Part shown: piece after piece, positions 41,501 through 52,608 of the stretch
Layout of the letters: every line of letters begins with the position of its first letter
Position numbering within the stretch: the first letter of the stretch is position 1
From: Macrosoma leucophasiata
Taxonomy: Eukaryota; Arthropoda; Insecta; Lepidoptera; Hedylidae
NCBI GenBank assembly: GCA_036365455.1
Contig: JAWQUS010000017.1
Location: 2,666,001-2,730,000, forward strand
Direction of reading: 5' to 3'
Length of the DNA stretch: 64,000 nucleotides
Notes under the pieces: generated by a model
Seen by the model: the letters and a program-made list of their open reading frames with translations, nothing else
Told to the model about the DNA's origin: nothing
The model's database searches: none
Program-made: the position numbers and the translations under genes

Positions 41501-42290
41501 TTGAACATAGACCTCCCCCAATTACCTCCATGCCGACCCATCGGAAACGACGAGAATCCAGTGGGTACCGGGTAGACCTGAGTCGATCACTCCTTCGTCG
41601 GGATTCGGGTCGATCGCGACCCATTGACAAGGTGATCGAGTCTAAATGACTCGATCGTTTGGGTCATTTGGGTCGCGACTCGATTTCGCTCAAACGTATA
41701 CTGTAGCTCATGATTCTCGTGATTCGAGACCCATCTGATAAGGATGCGAGACTTGAGATCGCGATCCACACATTATGTCGCTGGCTATTTTTCATTTTAA
41801 TACATTTCAATTAATTATCACTATAATTTCATTCTTAAACTTTATAGGTATATAGCATAAATTTTACAATTAGATGACATAGTGCAGGGGAGCTTGATCG
41901 ATAAAACTGTAAACAAACTGAAGTGTACCTTATGCTTAATGTGATAAGAGTTCACGAGAAACAAAGTACCCAATGACCCAAAGGACCCAAATGATCGACT
42001 TTTTTTGAACGTCACGACCCGATCACTTGTGTTTGGATCGTGATTCAATCAAAGTGATTCTATCGCTCGCGATCGACTCAGGTCTAGTACCGGGTACCTG
42101 CAGCCTTGACTAGGTCGTCGGTCCAACTGGCAGGTGGTCCCACTCGAGAACCTTTCTGCCCCAGGGGCTCTCGGTTCTCCGAGTTTTGTGCCCTGCTCAT
42201 TGCCACTTCAGCTTGCAGATCTGTTGGATATGTCAGCGACTTACGTTCGCCTACGGATTTCTTCATTTCTGCTTCGATCCAGTATTAAAG
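41490..42290 (-). mobile_element. RTE-type LINE 3' end split by a MITE
   Basis: Left part: GTCCACTGTTGAACATAGAC. Right part on the minus strand: VGPPASWTDDLVKAAGTRY and SERKSLTYPTDLQAEVAMSRAQ-like readings. Interrupted at 41573-42094. Confidence 0.7.
41573..42086. mobile_element. TAGACCTGAGTCGATC MITE (514 bp, 8-bp target duplication)
   Basis: TAGACCTGAGTCGATC at the left and GATCGACTCAGGTCTA at the right are perfect inverted ends. GTACCGGG at 41565-41572 and 42087-42094 is an exact 8-base duplication. The interior repeats GATCG, ACTCG and GGGTCGCGAC motifs. Consistent with a hAT-type element; no transposase. Confidence 0.9.
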
Positions 42291-42479
42291 TATTTATAAC
42301 TTTGATTTTATATATAAAACATAACATCATGCTTGTATTGAGGTAGACAGAAGTAAACGAATTGATTCATGTTTAATACGCCTACGCATACGTATGATAT
42401 GCCACGTTTTGTTAGTACTGGTTAAAAATATTTTCATTGAAATAATGTTTGTATTTCAAAGACAACAATTTTGAATTGT

Positions 42480-42773
42480 GTTTTTTTTTGGAACGTGGCA
42501 AGCAAGCATAGAGATTTGATACAGACTTTGATGTTTAGTGATGATTGTAGCCTAAAGACACCCACACAAAGCCCAGAGGTCAAAATGCAGATGCGTTGCC
42601 ACCCCTGAGACCTTAGTTGTTTTAACTCTGCGATAGTTATTACATTACCATCTAACCGGAACAGGATAGTGCTGATGAACACTACCATTTGGCGGCAGAT
42701 AGATTAGGTAATGCGCTGGTGACTACGCCCTCGAGCTCCTATACTCTCGAACTCCGAACTCTACCAACAGTGT
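42480..42773 (-). repeat. SINE-A, old copy
   Basis: TTTTTTTTTGGAACGTGGCA to CGAACTCTACCAACAGT, with the variant ACTCTGCGATAGTTATTACA block and many changes. Confidence 0.7.
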
Positions 42774-42793
42774 ATAATAGCGAATGAACTTTA

Positions 42794-43420
42794 AAAAAAA
42801 ACGGTCAAGTGTGTGTCGGGCCACGCGCAGTGTAGGGTTCCGTAGGTACAGAGTAAGAAATGTAATTTAAAAAATAAATTAAAAAAATCTATGGAGTTGT
42901 TCGAAATTTTCGAGTGAAATACATTGGTCGACTATTACTCGCAAACTTGTTGATCCAACATAAGTGTGATAGTTTTCCTTTTTATTTCATTGTATATAAC
43001 TACTACTGCCGTAACGTTTGAATTTCTAACAACAACAGTTTAGTTGGTAGGGGGGGGGGGGGGCACTTGACTCTAACTAAAATTTCCACTTTAAAGCTTT
43101 ATAAGTCACGAACAGAAAATGATGTTTGCTTACCGCTAACATTTTTGAAAGACCTATCCAACGACACCTTACACTATATGCAAATCGAAAATAAAAAAAA
43201 TATCCGCGTGTTACATATAGGCGAGGTTACCCTAAATATATCTCTTTTCATGTTTTTATTCTACCACTTTGTCGGCGTTATTAAGATGTATACTTGTGCC
43301 AATTTTCAAATCTCTAATGCTAGTAGTTTTTGCTCTGAACCGCGGACAGACAGACAGACAGACAGACGGACATGGGGAATCTATAAGGGTTCCTTGTTTA
43401 CTACGGAACCCTAAAAACGA
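42794..43420. repeat. TAGGGTTCCGTA repeat, complete
   Basis: AACGGTCAAGTGTGTGTCGG, GTAGGGTTCCGTAGG ... GACAGACAGACAGACAGACG ... CTACGGAACCCTAAAAA. A run of 14 G lies at 43050-43063. The 115-codon frame 43067-43414 is repeat-encoded with no known domain. Confidence 0.65.
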
Positions 43421-43699
43421 AGAAATCATTCAAAGGCAATTATTTTTTAAGTAAATTTGATTTTAGTTTTAAAACTTTTTTTACACCTTTACAAAACGAC
43501 GTCAGCCCAAAGTTCCTACCCGTATATCCGTGTGTTTGTTTGGTCGAATATAGGTCACAACAGGCCGGTTTAATCGGTACACACCAACAAAAAACAGGAT
43601 GCACACCAAATTGCTACAGCGTTCGAATTAATTGTTGACTTTGTGGCAACCCCGGACGAGTGGCGGATGAAAAGTTCACGATATTTTTTCGCTTCGTCG

Positions 43700-43968
43700 G
43701 TTTTTGGTGTAGTAGAGCTCCAGTGACGGAGCTCGCAGGCGGACTCACCGCCCCATTAACTTATATACTTGCCGCTAAATGGTAGTGTTCAGCACTATCG
43801 TGTTTCGATCAGGTGGTAATGTACGGCCCTGTAATTTCCGGCACAGAGGCATAACATTAGGCCACAGGAGTAACGCATCTTTATTTTGCCCTTGGTCTTT
43901 GCGTGGGGTGTCTATTAGCTGCAGTCATCGCTTAACATCCATGTGAACTGCATGCTTCATTAAAAATA
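43700..43968 (+). repeat. SINE-A, near full length
   Basis: TTGGTGTAGTAGAGCTCCAG to AACTGCATGCTTCATTAAAA; small deletions. Confidence 0.8.
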
Positions 43969-44001
43969 AATACATTAATATAAAATTTATATTTATAGCA
44001 C

Positions 44002-44314
44002 AACTGCCTCAGTAGCGTAGTGGTAGCAGGCCACTACTATTACGCTGGAGGTCCTGGGTTCGATTCCCGGGTCGGGGACTATCAGAGATAACGGTTTAAA
44101 ATCCTTTATCTCTGCTTCTATTGGGATTTTTCCATTTTCTGGAAGTTTCCCAGTACCCCGGAGTTTGGTAATGTGCCCGGAGATGGCAACAGGTTCGCCA
44201 CCTGTTACATGGGCCAAAACGTAACCGGCGAGTCGTGGGTGTTTGCATGTATGATTGAATGCATGCATTTACCTCTGCCTACCCCTTCGGGGATTACAGG
44301 CGTGAAGTTACGTT
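44002..44314 (+). mobile_element. SINE-B, full length, with target duplication
   Basis: CTGCCTCAGTAGCGTAGTGG, GGGTTCGATTCCCGGGTCGG, tail CCTTCGGGGATTACAGGCGT and GAAGTTACGT. TTTATAGCAC at 43992-44001 and 44315-44324. Confidence 0.92.
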
Positions 44315-44502
44315 TTTATAGCACTCTTCTTCGTTCTCTAAACTAATCGTTTTGTTAACTTTAATATCTAAAGTTTCGTAAAAGTAATTTCAGAGTTTTC
44401 ACGTTACGAACCAACTTTGTGTTGTTTCAAATTTGATATTTTAGAGTACAGTTTACGTATTTTAAATTCTATCGCATTTATTCAGCGTTACGAGTAATAT
44501 AA

Positions 44503-44745
44503 GACTACCTCTGTAATCTAGGGGTAGGAGACCACAACTGTTACTCTGGGGTCCTAGGTTCGATCCCAAGTCCGGGAGCAAGCTATTATTAGATATGTTA
44601 TTTTTCTATTTTGTGATAATTTCCAGTGCCAACATCAAAGTTTGGTAATAAGCTCGGAGATGTCGTTGGAGTAAAACGTGAATCGAATCGTGGGTGTTTG
44701 CGTTTTTATTCGATTGCATGAGTTTACGACTGCCTCTTTCGGTGA
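44503..44745 (+). mobile_element. SINE-B, old diverged copy
   Basis: CTACCTCTGTAATCTAGGGG and CCTAGGTTCGATCCCAAGTC, GTGAATCGAATCGTGGGTGT, ACTGCCTCTTTCGGTGAA. Many changes from the fresh copies. Confidence 0.7.
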
Positions 44746-45054
44746 ATTTTGTATGAAGTTAATACGGACGTTAACGTCACGTGTATTTTACGTCACCAGA
44801 CACTCAGACATACCTATGGTCCAAGATCCCAGGTCCGTAAGAAATAGAAATAGAAATAGAAAATATTTATATTTCGAATAGATCTTTACAGATACTTTCA
44901 AAACGTCAAGAAATATAAAATACCTAATGTGAATAACCATTACATAAAGTAAAGCGAAATCATATATCAATAGTAAATTAAAAATTAGAATTTAAACTAC
45001 TTAGTTAAAACATAATAATCACAAAATTTTTCAATTCCTTCAATGATGATAAAT

Positions 45055-45378
45055 GAAGAAAAAGAAAAACTTATTCGTCAAGATCAAAGTTATTCACTTA
45101 GCAGAGTTCCAAGTGCAGTCACTACTGAGAAGAACTCCGCTACCCAACAAACTCAGTAAGAGCTCTTTTAAATGAGAGCTTAAATCTAGTACAAATTATC
45201 GTGAAAAATCAAATAATGTGAACGTCCATAGCATAGATGCAAATAAACTGCTATCTACTAAATGTGATGTAGCTCCTGCAAACCAGAACAGACCAGTCCC
45301 CACCAACAGCACCCGTTCACGAGTATGACGCATGTGACAGCCATTGCCCTCCTCGACCATTTTAGAGGGAAGTGAGCA
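45055..45378 (-). mobile_element. LINE 3'-terminal fragment, partner of 17486-17800
   Basis: Minus-strand reading SLPSKMVEEGNGCHMRHTRE, RVLLVGTGLFWFAGATSH. Cleaner than the 17.5 kb copy. 44746-45054 holds nothing else. Confidence 0.65.
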
Positions 45379-45442
45379 AGGGAAGTAAGACATAACTTAT
45401 TTTCTAAAGCATATAACTATCGGTTCTCATTAGTCAATCGTA

Positions 45443-45490
45443 TACTTTTTAATACCTGCATGTTTGTGGACTTGCAGGTGTTAAAAAGTA
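45443..45490. repeat. 18-bp hairpin
   Basis: TACTTTTTAATACCTGCA and TGCAGGTGTTAAAAAGTA with one T-G pair, loop of 12 bases. Confidence 0.5.
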
Positions 45491-45698
45491 CACGAGAGAG
45501 TTGAGTCTTAAGGGCCGTGGGATCTTATTCTACTACTATCGTTCGAAAAGTACGTTATTTACTTGCCCACATAATTATTTTCATTGGGCATACTCGTATA
45601 ACCAATCTCCGGAGATGTCACAGGAAATTACAATTTTGTTTATTTTTTAAAGCATTTGGGAACACCTGAAAAACTCGTAGGGTTTATCCTGGATTCGA

Positions 45699-45895
45699 CG
45701 ACCCGGTTAGTTCAGCGGTGTGAGATGACCGTTTGATTCGAAGGGTCGCGGGTTCGATCCCCGCACCGGGACTAATATTTGTATGGCCTACAGATATTTG
45801 TTTCGGGTCTGGGTGTTTGTGAATGTGTTGTATGTGTACAACGGCACCCACGACACAGGTTTTTATACCTACTGTGGGGCTGTGAGTGTAAGCAT
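45699..45895 (+). mobile_element. SINE-C, full length
   Basis: GACGACCCGGTTAGTTCAGC, GGGTCGCGGGTTCGATCCCC, CACGACACAGGTTTTTATAC, GTGAGTGTAAGCATGAAAA. Confidence 0.85.
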
Positions 45896-45935
45896 GAAAA
45901 AAAAATATTTAAATGTTCATATTTTTTTCATTTCA

Positions 45936-46023
45936 CCCGAAAAACGTCCATTGCTGGACCAAAACCTCCTCATAAGGAGGTTATGACATAACTGCCTCGC
46001 TTGGCATGCGGATTGGCGATCGA
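45936..46023 (-). repeat. LINE-like 3' end fragment
   Basis: CGTCCATTGCTGGACCAAAA, GCTTGGCATGCGGATTGGCG; pairs with 37430-37562. Confidence 0.55.
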
Positions 46024-46749
46024 ATACGACAACGAAACTGTTGGTTAAAAAGGTTCGTGCTACTTATATCAAAGAGAACCCCAATAGATATGCAATTCAA
46101 CATTCCATCATATTGCAATCTCTACAATAATAGGATCCCTTTTAATCTTTCTCGATCTTCGAAGAAGGCTGGCGTAAGGGTCAGCGCACATCATGACAAT
46201 AAATGTTACATTTAACACATTATTTTAAAACGTACAGAAATAATTCCGCGAGTTGATTGTATGAAGTTAAAATGTATTTGAGCATGGCGACAAAAAATCT
46301 ATACTTAATAATATAAATTGGATATTTATAAAAAAAAATAAGTATATAATTAAAAAAAATATTTATTTGTGACTATAGCAAAAAAAAATATTTTTATTGA
46401 TTTCTTTTATGTGTTCGGTACTGTATCAAATACAAGATTTAAAAATGCGATCTTTAAAAGCTGAAAACTTGGCATACGCATGAACATTCGAATTCTGAAC
46501 GATTGGCCATATAAAATGACAAAATATTTTTGTCTGTGGGATGAACTGATATCTTAGCGCCTTTTTAAGCTGGCTAACGTTTCCTGTGCATCGTAAATTT
46601 TGAGGATGTTAAATGGTTGATGAGAATTGGGAGATTTATTTTCTCTTCAGATAGTAACGAAATAAACACATTTGTTTTATGTGGTAGAATTTTGAAGACG
46701 GAAAAATAGTTGACTCGGACAATTACTAATCAAAGATTATGACCATATT
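46024..46749. other. No gene or repeat recognised
   Basis: AT-rich; the 69-codon frame 46006-46215 has no family features. Confidence 0.4.
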
Positions 46750-46944
46750 TTTTTATGTAATGGTAATGGCAAACAAGTATACAGTTCACATTGATAATAA
46801 CTTATTATATGATTAATAAGCGATGACTGCAGCCTATAGACACCCACACGAAGACCAAGGTCAAATGCAGATGCGTTACCACTCTTGAGCCTAGGTGGTG
46901 CCTACGCCCGCGAGCTCCGTCACTGGAGCTCAATCACCAGTAAA
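46750..46944 (-). repeat. SINE-A with internal deletion
   Basis: TTTTTTTATGTAATGGTAAT, GATGACTGCAGCCTATAGAC, then jumps to GGTGGTGCCTACGCCCGCGA; about 100 bases of the middle are gone. Confidence 0.78.
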
Positions 46945-47505
46945 ATATCCACATAAAATTGGTAACTGGTCTCGTGTGTTCTGACTTAGGTTCACGCATA
47001 AAAATTGAGGACTAGAGCGAAAGTCATCTTTCAGCGTAAAGACTTCCACTGTTGAACTAAAGCCTATCCATAAAGAACATAAAGACATCTCCAATGTAAC
47101 ATTTACTAGGTATATACATATTTTATGAATTGAATTGAATGATTGATTATAAATACTTTATTTATTTTGTACCCCTCCTGCCTTATTCCCACAACAACAA
47201 GGTTGGCTGTTAATGTCTAGTGGTTTTCAGTCCGCCGTATGTTTGTTAAGAATAAAATTGTAAAAAAGTCCAATTGAAAAAATGCGATATTTAAAAAATA
47301 AAATCTGCGTTGACCCTTAATGTTGGGCGTTGGGCTGGCGCCAACTTATCCTATTGTCGATAGTGTTACATAAGTAAATCAATTAGCGAAAGTTCTGTAA
47401 CTGTAAATAATTTTTATCTCTCTTCTGTGATTTGTTTGTTTGTTAGTGGATGTGATCATAAATGGAGTGCTTTGTGTTGCTTTCTTAAATAAACTTCTTT
47501 TTTAT
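46945..47505. other. No gene recognised
   Basis: AT-rich; a scrap AAGACTTCCACTGTTGAACT near 47040 suggests a LINE end. Confidence 0.4.
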
Positions 47506-47809
47506 TAAACTGCCCCAGTAGCCTAGTGGTAGCAGGCCACTACTACTACGCTGGGTTCGATTCCCGGGTCGGGGACTATCAGAGATAACGGTTTAAAATC
47601 CTTTATCTCTGGTTTTATCGGGATTTTTCCATTTTCTGGAAGTTTCCCAGTACCTCGGAGTTTGGTAATGTGCCCGGAGATGGCAACAGGCTCGCCACCT
47701 GTTACATGGGTCAAAACGTAACCGGCGAATCGTGGGTGTTTGCATGTATGCTTGAATGCGTGCATTACCTCTGCCTACCCCTTCGGGGATTACAGGCGTG
47801 AAGTTACGT
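47506..47809 (+). mobile_element. SINE-B, full length, with target duplication
   Basis: CTGCCCCAGTAGCCTAGTGG, GGGTTCGATTCCCGGGTCGG, tail CGGGGATTACAGGCGTGAAG. TTCTTTTTTAT at 47495-47505 and 47810-47820. A short deletion before the B box. Confidence 0.9.
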
Positions 47810-47961
47810 TTCTTTTTTATATGTACCTATATAAAAACTTTTAGGGCAAAATCTAGATGCATCGACATTTCCGAGACCTACTGTTTTGCCTCTGGGTACT
47901 AAATATGGGTACCATCAGGCAAGGTAGGACAGAGTTTCGGAGCCTAAAACTTCTAAGCGGC

Positions 47962-48208
47962 CAGGGGTGCGACCGCCTATCGACATGGCTATTCTCGTTG
48001 TCATTACTGTCAAATTTTCATGTCGATTTTTGCTTTAACTAAATAACAATAATCGAAATAATTTACCATTATCGCTTGTTTCTCACCTACGAAAGCAAGA
48101 AAAACGATCAGATTATCAATACTGATTTTTAAGTTGCCACAAATCGACATGAAAATTTGACAGTAATGACAACGACTATAGCAAAGTTGATAGGCGGTCG
48201 CACCCCAG
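47962..48208. mobile_element. CAGGGGTGCGACC MITE (about 247 bp)
   Basis: GGGGTGCGACCGCCTATC to TTTCATGTCGAT is matched inverted at 48147-48206: about 60-bp arms with a few differences. CAGGGGTG ends suit the hAT superfamily, but no 8-base duplication was seen. Confidence 0.7.
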
Positions 48209-48640
48209 GTGCGATTCGTACTCGTTCACGACGGTTTGCGTAATATCTACCGAGAGTTTTAGTTGTGGTTTTTTGAAAATATATCAAATCTCAAAAACTA
48301 TTACAAATTTTTGTATGTTGTGTTGTATATTCAAACTAAATTTCGTAGAAAGTTTTCAACAAGACCAGCATATATTTCTTTCAGATTTTTCGCCATTTTA
48401 TTTTGAAAGTTAGAGGCCGAGGGGGTGCTATTTACCATTTTGGTAGTGTTTATTTTTTAAATGTTTAAATTAATATCTTAGAAGTAGACGCAATAAATAG
48501 CGCTAGGGAGAATAAATTTAATTCAAACGCATTGCTCACACCGATGGTGGGACTCACTTGTTTTCATTTAAATTTATCTTAAGGTTTAGCTTTATCATTT
48601 ATAGTCTGTGTGAACGACGTTTGCTGGATCAGCTAGTATT
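48209..48640 (-). repeat. Dispersed repeat ending ACTAGCTGATCCAGC
   Basis: The right end GTTTGCTGGATCAGCTAGT matches the 33575-33594 end. The body is AT-rich with no frame. Confidence 0.4.
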
Positions 48641-48654
48641 TTATAGTTTTAACA

Positions 48655-48900
48655 ACGTAACAACACGTTTTAATATTTTTTATTTTTCGCAATAACACAT
48701 GCGAGTGAATTAACATATTCACCGACCCTAAATCGGTTAAAATCAGAGAGGAATAGAAAAATTCTACGCTCAGATTAAGGACTTTGGAAGCTTAGTTGTA
48801 AAGCGGTAGGACTGGTTATCCTGAGGTCGCAGATTCGATTCCTGCCTGAAGTCAAATTCTTCTTTCCATTTTGTCTTTAATTTCTAAAGTACCAATAAGT
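48655..48900 (+). mobile_element. Palindromic tRNA-like retroposon, copy 3 (old)
   Basis: TTTCGCAATAACACATGCGA matches the inverted tail block of copies 1 and 2. The tRNA-like part is at 48780-48853 (A box TAGCTTAG-like, B box AGATTCGATTCC, acceptor GACTTTG/CTGAAGTC) and is followed by CAAATTCTTCTTTCCATTTT. The body between them is diverged. Confidence 0.6.
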
Positions 48901-48913
48901 TGTCTGTTGTTTA

Positions 48914-49196
48914 AACTGCCTCGATAGCCTAGTGGTAGCAGGCCACTACTACTACGTTGAGGTCCGGTGTAAAGTCCTATATTTCCGGTTCTATTGAGAT
49001 TTTCCATTTTCTGGAAATTTCCCAGTACCCCGAAGTTTGGTAATGTGCCCGGAGATGTCAACAGGCTCGCCACCTGTTTGTTACATGGGCCAAAAACGTA
49101 ACCGGCGAATCGTGGGTGTTTGCATGTATGCTTGAATGCGTGCATTACCTCTGCCTACCCCTTCGGGGATTACAGCCGTGAAGTTACGTTACGTTT
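48914..49196 (+). mobile_element. SINE-B without B box
   Basis: CTGCCTCGATAGCCTAGTGG then CGTTGAGGTCC joined directly to GGTGTAAAGTCC: the B-box region is deleted. Tail CCCTTCGGGGATTACAGCCG. AATAAGTTGTC on both sides (about 48892 and 49199) is the target duplication. Confidence 0.85.
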
Positions 49197-49406
49197 AACA
49201 ATAAGTTGTCAACTCACTACGACGATGATGAACGCGAGGCAAATGAGAATCGCACAAGTTTGTTGCACTAACAGCGTCATTCTGGAATTGCTCAAGTTGT
49301 GTTCGGGCGCCGCTAACGGCCGGGTCTCTAACAGGTGTGTTGGATTACATTTTTGTTGTTTGTCATAACTCGACGTGCTGCGTCTTTTAATTACTTCTCT
49401 CACTGG

Positions 49407-49739
49407 CAGTGCCGGATAAAGCCGGTGCGGGGCCCGTAGCAAATGTGACCATGGGGCCCTAGAGTTACATTGCCTACTGAAATTTAGGATGTAAATAAAA
49501 CAACATTTACGAAAAGGAATCGAAAAAAAATTTTGGGGATTCCCCCTGTAAGTATTGTGGTATTGCCAACTTGCAACAAAATAATATAGGTACCTATATA
49601 ATTAGTGGTCAACGCTCCCTTTGAGAATAGCTAAGGTGTATTACATATTTGTGTTTTTTTTTGGGCACAGTCGCGGGGCCCCCAATGGCGCGGGGCCCGT
49701 AGCATTTGCTACTCCTGCTATATGGCTAATCCGGCACTG
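49407..49739. mobile_element. hAT-type MITE CAGTGCCGGAT (333 bp, 8-bp target duplication)
   Basis: CAGTGCCGGATAAAGCC at the left and GGCTAATCCGGCACTG at the right. CTCACTGG at 49399-49406 and 49740-49747 is an exact 8-base duplication. Subterminal GCGGGGCCCGTAGCAAATG and GGCGCGGGGCCCGTAGCATT repeat each other directly. No transposase. Confidence 0.93.
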
Positions 49740-49838
49740 CTCACTGGTAGTACCAAAGTAAAACTTATTCCCAGGATTTCGATGGCAGTTTATAGGTAGA
49801 AATGAACATGGAGCTTCTGATTTTGAATGCTATATCTA

Positions 49839-50166
49839 AAAAAAAAAACGTAACTTCACGCCTGTAATCCCCGAAGGGGTAGGCAGAGGTAAATGCATGC
49901 ATTCAAGCATACATGCAAACACCCACGACTCGCCGGTTACGTTTTGGCCCATGTAAGAGATGGCGAGCCTGTTGACATCTCCGGGCACATTACCAAACTT
50001 TGAGGTACTGGGAAATTTCCAGAAAATGGAAAAATCCCAATAGAACCAGAGATAAAGGCTTTTTCACCTTATCTCTGATAACCCCCTACCCGGGAATCGA
50101 ACCCAGGACCTCAGCGTAGTTTTAGTGGCCTGCTACCACTCGGCTACCGAGGCAGTTAATATTGTT
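49839..50166 (-). mobile_element. SINE-B, full length, with target duplication
   Basis: Minus strand A and B boxes as in the other copies. GCTATATCTA at 49829-49838 and 50167-50176. Confidence 0.92.
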
Positions 50167-50322
50167 GCTATATCTAGTTAGTAGTTATTTTTACTGAACA
50201 GATTTATACTGAAAAATGCGTTTCTGCTCGTGTGAAACATCTCCATTAATATTGTCGATGATTTTCTTGACTGTATCTTTCTATTCATTGTTATCAGTTT
50301 GTAAAAGGGGAAATGAGACATA

Positions 50323-50652
50323 ATTAATGGCAACCCATTATCCGTCCCACTGCTGGGCACGAGTCTCACCCCTTTTTTGGGTGAAGGCCTGGAGCTTACT
50401 CCACCACGCTGCTCCAATGCGGATTGGTGGAAGTGGGTGGGTTAGTAGCCAACCCGCTGTCGTATGTTTTCAGACCGCCCATAAGGCCTCCGACAAGGTT
50501 TAACGACTGCTATCTATCGATAGCAACCGGGACCGACGGCTTGACGTGCCCGCCGAAGTACGGAAATGCGCATTTAATTTGCCACTAGCGGTCACCCATC
50601 ACACTACCCGACCGCGCTCGTAGCGCTTATGATCTACACCAGCCGCTGGGCA
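50323..50652 (-). mobile_element. 5S rRNA-headed SINE, copy 3
   Basis: Minus strand: GCCCAGCGGCTGGTGTAGAT, AAGCGCTACGAGCGCGGTCG, GTGATGGGTGACCGCTAGTG, and end GTGCCCAGCAGTGGGACGGA, GGTTGCCATTAATTA. AAATGAGACATA at 50311-50322 and 50653-50664. Confidence 0.87.
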
Positions 50653-50989
50653 AAATGAGACATACTACTGATATACTTACATACTTACCTACATTAGTAT
50701 ATTATATTTAGTTATATTTCATAAATTTTTATATCAATTTTTATTCGTTTTAACTTCTTATAGATGTTTTTGACTTGTCATATAGTGGTATTGTCATCAA
50801 TAAATATCACATTCTGATTCTATACGTAACAATAAATTCTCGTCTAACTCTACAAAACGCAAGGCAAATGGGAATCACATAAGTTTGTTGCACTAACAGC
50901 GACGTCCTGGAAGTGTGTCGCTCGCTCAGGTCACAGGTGTGTTAGATTGCATTTTTGTTTAACGTGCTGTGTCTTTAAATTACTTTTGT

Positions 50990-51545
50990 CACCGGTACAA
51001 CATCGGTGGGGATATAAAGGTATAAAGTACGTAGGTTGGCAAACATGGAGAGAGCTCAAAGGACTCCGTGCAATATTAGTTAGGATGCCCACACGAACAA
51101 AGGCGAAAGTTTACCAAACCGCCGTAAGACCCGCAATAATATATGGTTCAGAGTGTTGGCCACTTAAACAGAAACAAACCGACAAACTCCCACAGAAATG
51201 AGAATCGTCACAGAAATAAGAATTTTAAGATGGTCAGCGGGAATCACACTTCTAAACAAGGTGCCTAACAATCACATAGGGGAACTTTTGAGGTTAGATC
51301 TATTCAGAATAAGTTAGCAGAAACGCGACTGTGTATGGCCAGTAGCACAGGCGACCAAATGACCAAAAAAGTTCTCGAACTTCTCTCAAGGCCGAGAAAA
51401 CGAGAGACCCCGTATTACATGTATATAGACCATAGTATAACGACCTTAAGAGTTACAATATTGACCTCAACAACGAGCCAGTACTGCTTCCTCTGGAGGA
51501 AATTGATTAGGAGAAACGACCCCCAATAATGATGGGAATAAGGCC
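50990..51545 (+). mobile_element. RTE-type LINE fragment, decayed
   Basis: KGIKYVGWQTWRELKGLRAI, MPTRTKAKVYQTAVRPAIIY and GSECWPLKQKQTDKLPQK, the block after the RT palm, then broken frames with MRILRWSAG-like sequence. Confidence 0.75.
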
Positions 51546-51671
51546 GGTAGACAAAGAAAGTTATTGAGTAGTTGTTTGAATGAATATCAATTGCTGCTTG
51601 TATGAAATCTCGACGCCCATGTTTGAAAGACTTGCAGTTTATTTGCCCTTGCTATAAATAAAGGGTTTATA

Positions 51672-51775
51672 CGTCACCATTTAACCGGCAAACTGATATG
51701 CTGAATTGGTATTTAGTGGCAGAAAAATTAGGTAATGTGGAGGTGCCTACGCCCCCGATATCCGGTAATGTATAA
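51672..51775 (-). repeat. SINE-A 5' fragment
   Basis: CACCATTTAACCGGCAAACT, GGTAATGTGGAGGTGCCTAC. Confidence 0.5.
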
Positions 51776-51872
51776 CTATATTTATAGATTATTTTTGCGT
51801 GTACAACAAAACCAGCAGCAGGCCACGTCCGTATGACTTCATTTGTGTCCTGAATGTTTGGATCAAATTATG

Positions 51873-52172
51873 TTAGATTTTTTTTTTTTTTTATGTTATA
51901 AAAGTGGCAAACAAGCGTGCAGTTCACATTGAAGTTAAGTGATGACTGCAGCCTATAGACACCCACACAATGACCAAAGGTCAAAATGTAAATGCGCTGC
52001 CACTCCTGAGGCATTAGGTGTTATGCCTCTGTGCCGGAAATTACAGAGCTGTACATTACCACCTGACCGGAACAGGATAGTGCTGAACACTACCATTTAA
52101 CGACAAGTATATTAGGTAATGCGGTGGTGCCTACGCCCGCGAGCTCCGTCACTGGAGCTCCACCACCAGTAA
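51873..52172 (-). repeat. SINE-A, full length
   Basis: A 16-base T-run, GTTATAAAAGTGGCAAACAA to GAGCTCCACCACCAGTAAAC. Confidence 0.86.
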
Positions 52173-52608
52173 ACCAGTAATTTATACAAAGGAAAAGATT
52201 TTCAGTAAGATCCCCTAAATTTTTCCCGTAAATGATGCTTATGAGAGTACGAATTCGCCAATGCCAAACTGTTTGAGGAAATATGCGAGTGAAGGTCTTT
52301 TTTATTTGATTATGATACTTTCTTAACATTCTTCCACTGAATATAGCGGATTAGGAGTGATATTGACAGACAACAATAGTATCTCAAGAGATATAGCTGT
52401 ATAACCACATCTAACTTAGATAAAAACTCAAACTTTCAACTCGATTAGTATCCAAGACGTTTCGTCCGGGCATACTCAGCATAAGGTAAAAACACCCAAA
52501 AAACGCCACAGGTGCGTAACACAGTACGCATTTAACCGACACCGGAGCGGCGCCTCGCCGTCTACCGTCAGTTGAGACAAAACCTGTTTGTTTTTGAACA
52601 GAACTCAC

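Noticed and set aside
43067..43414. 115-codon frame in the TAGGGTTCCGTA repeat
   Set aside because: Repeat-encoded and without a recognisable domain; the other copies have no such frame.
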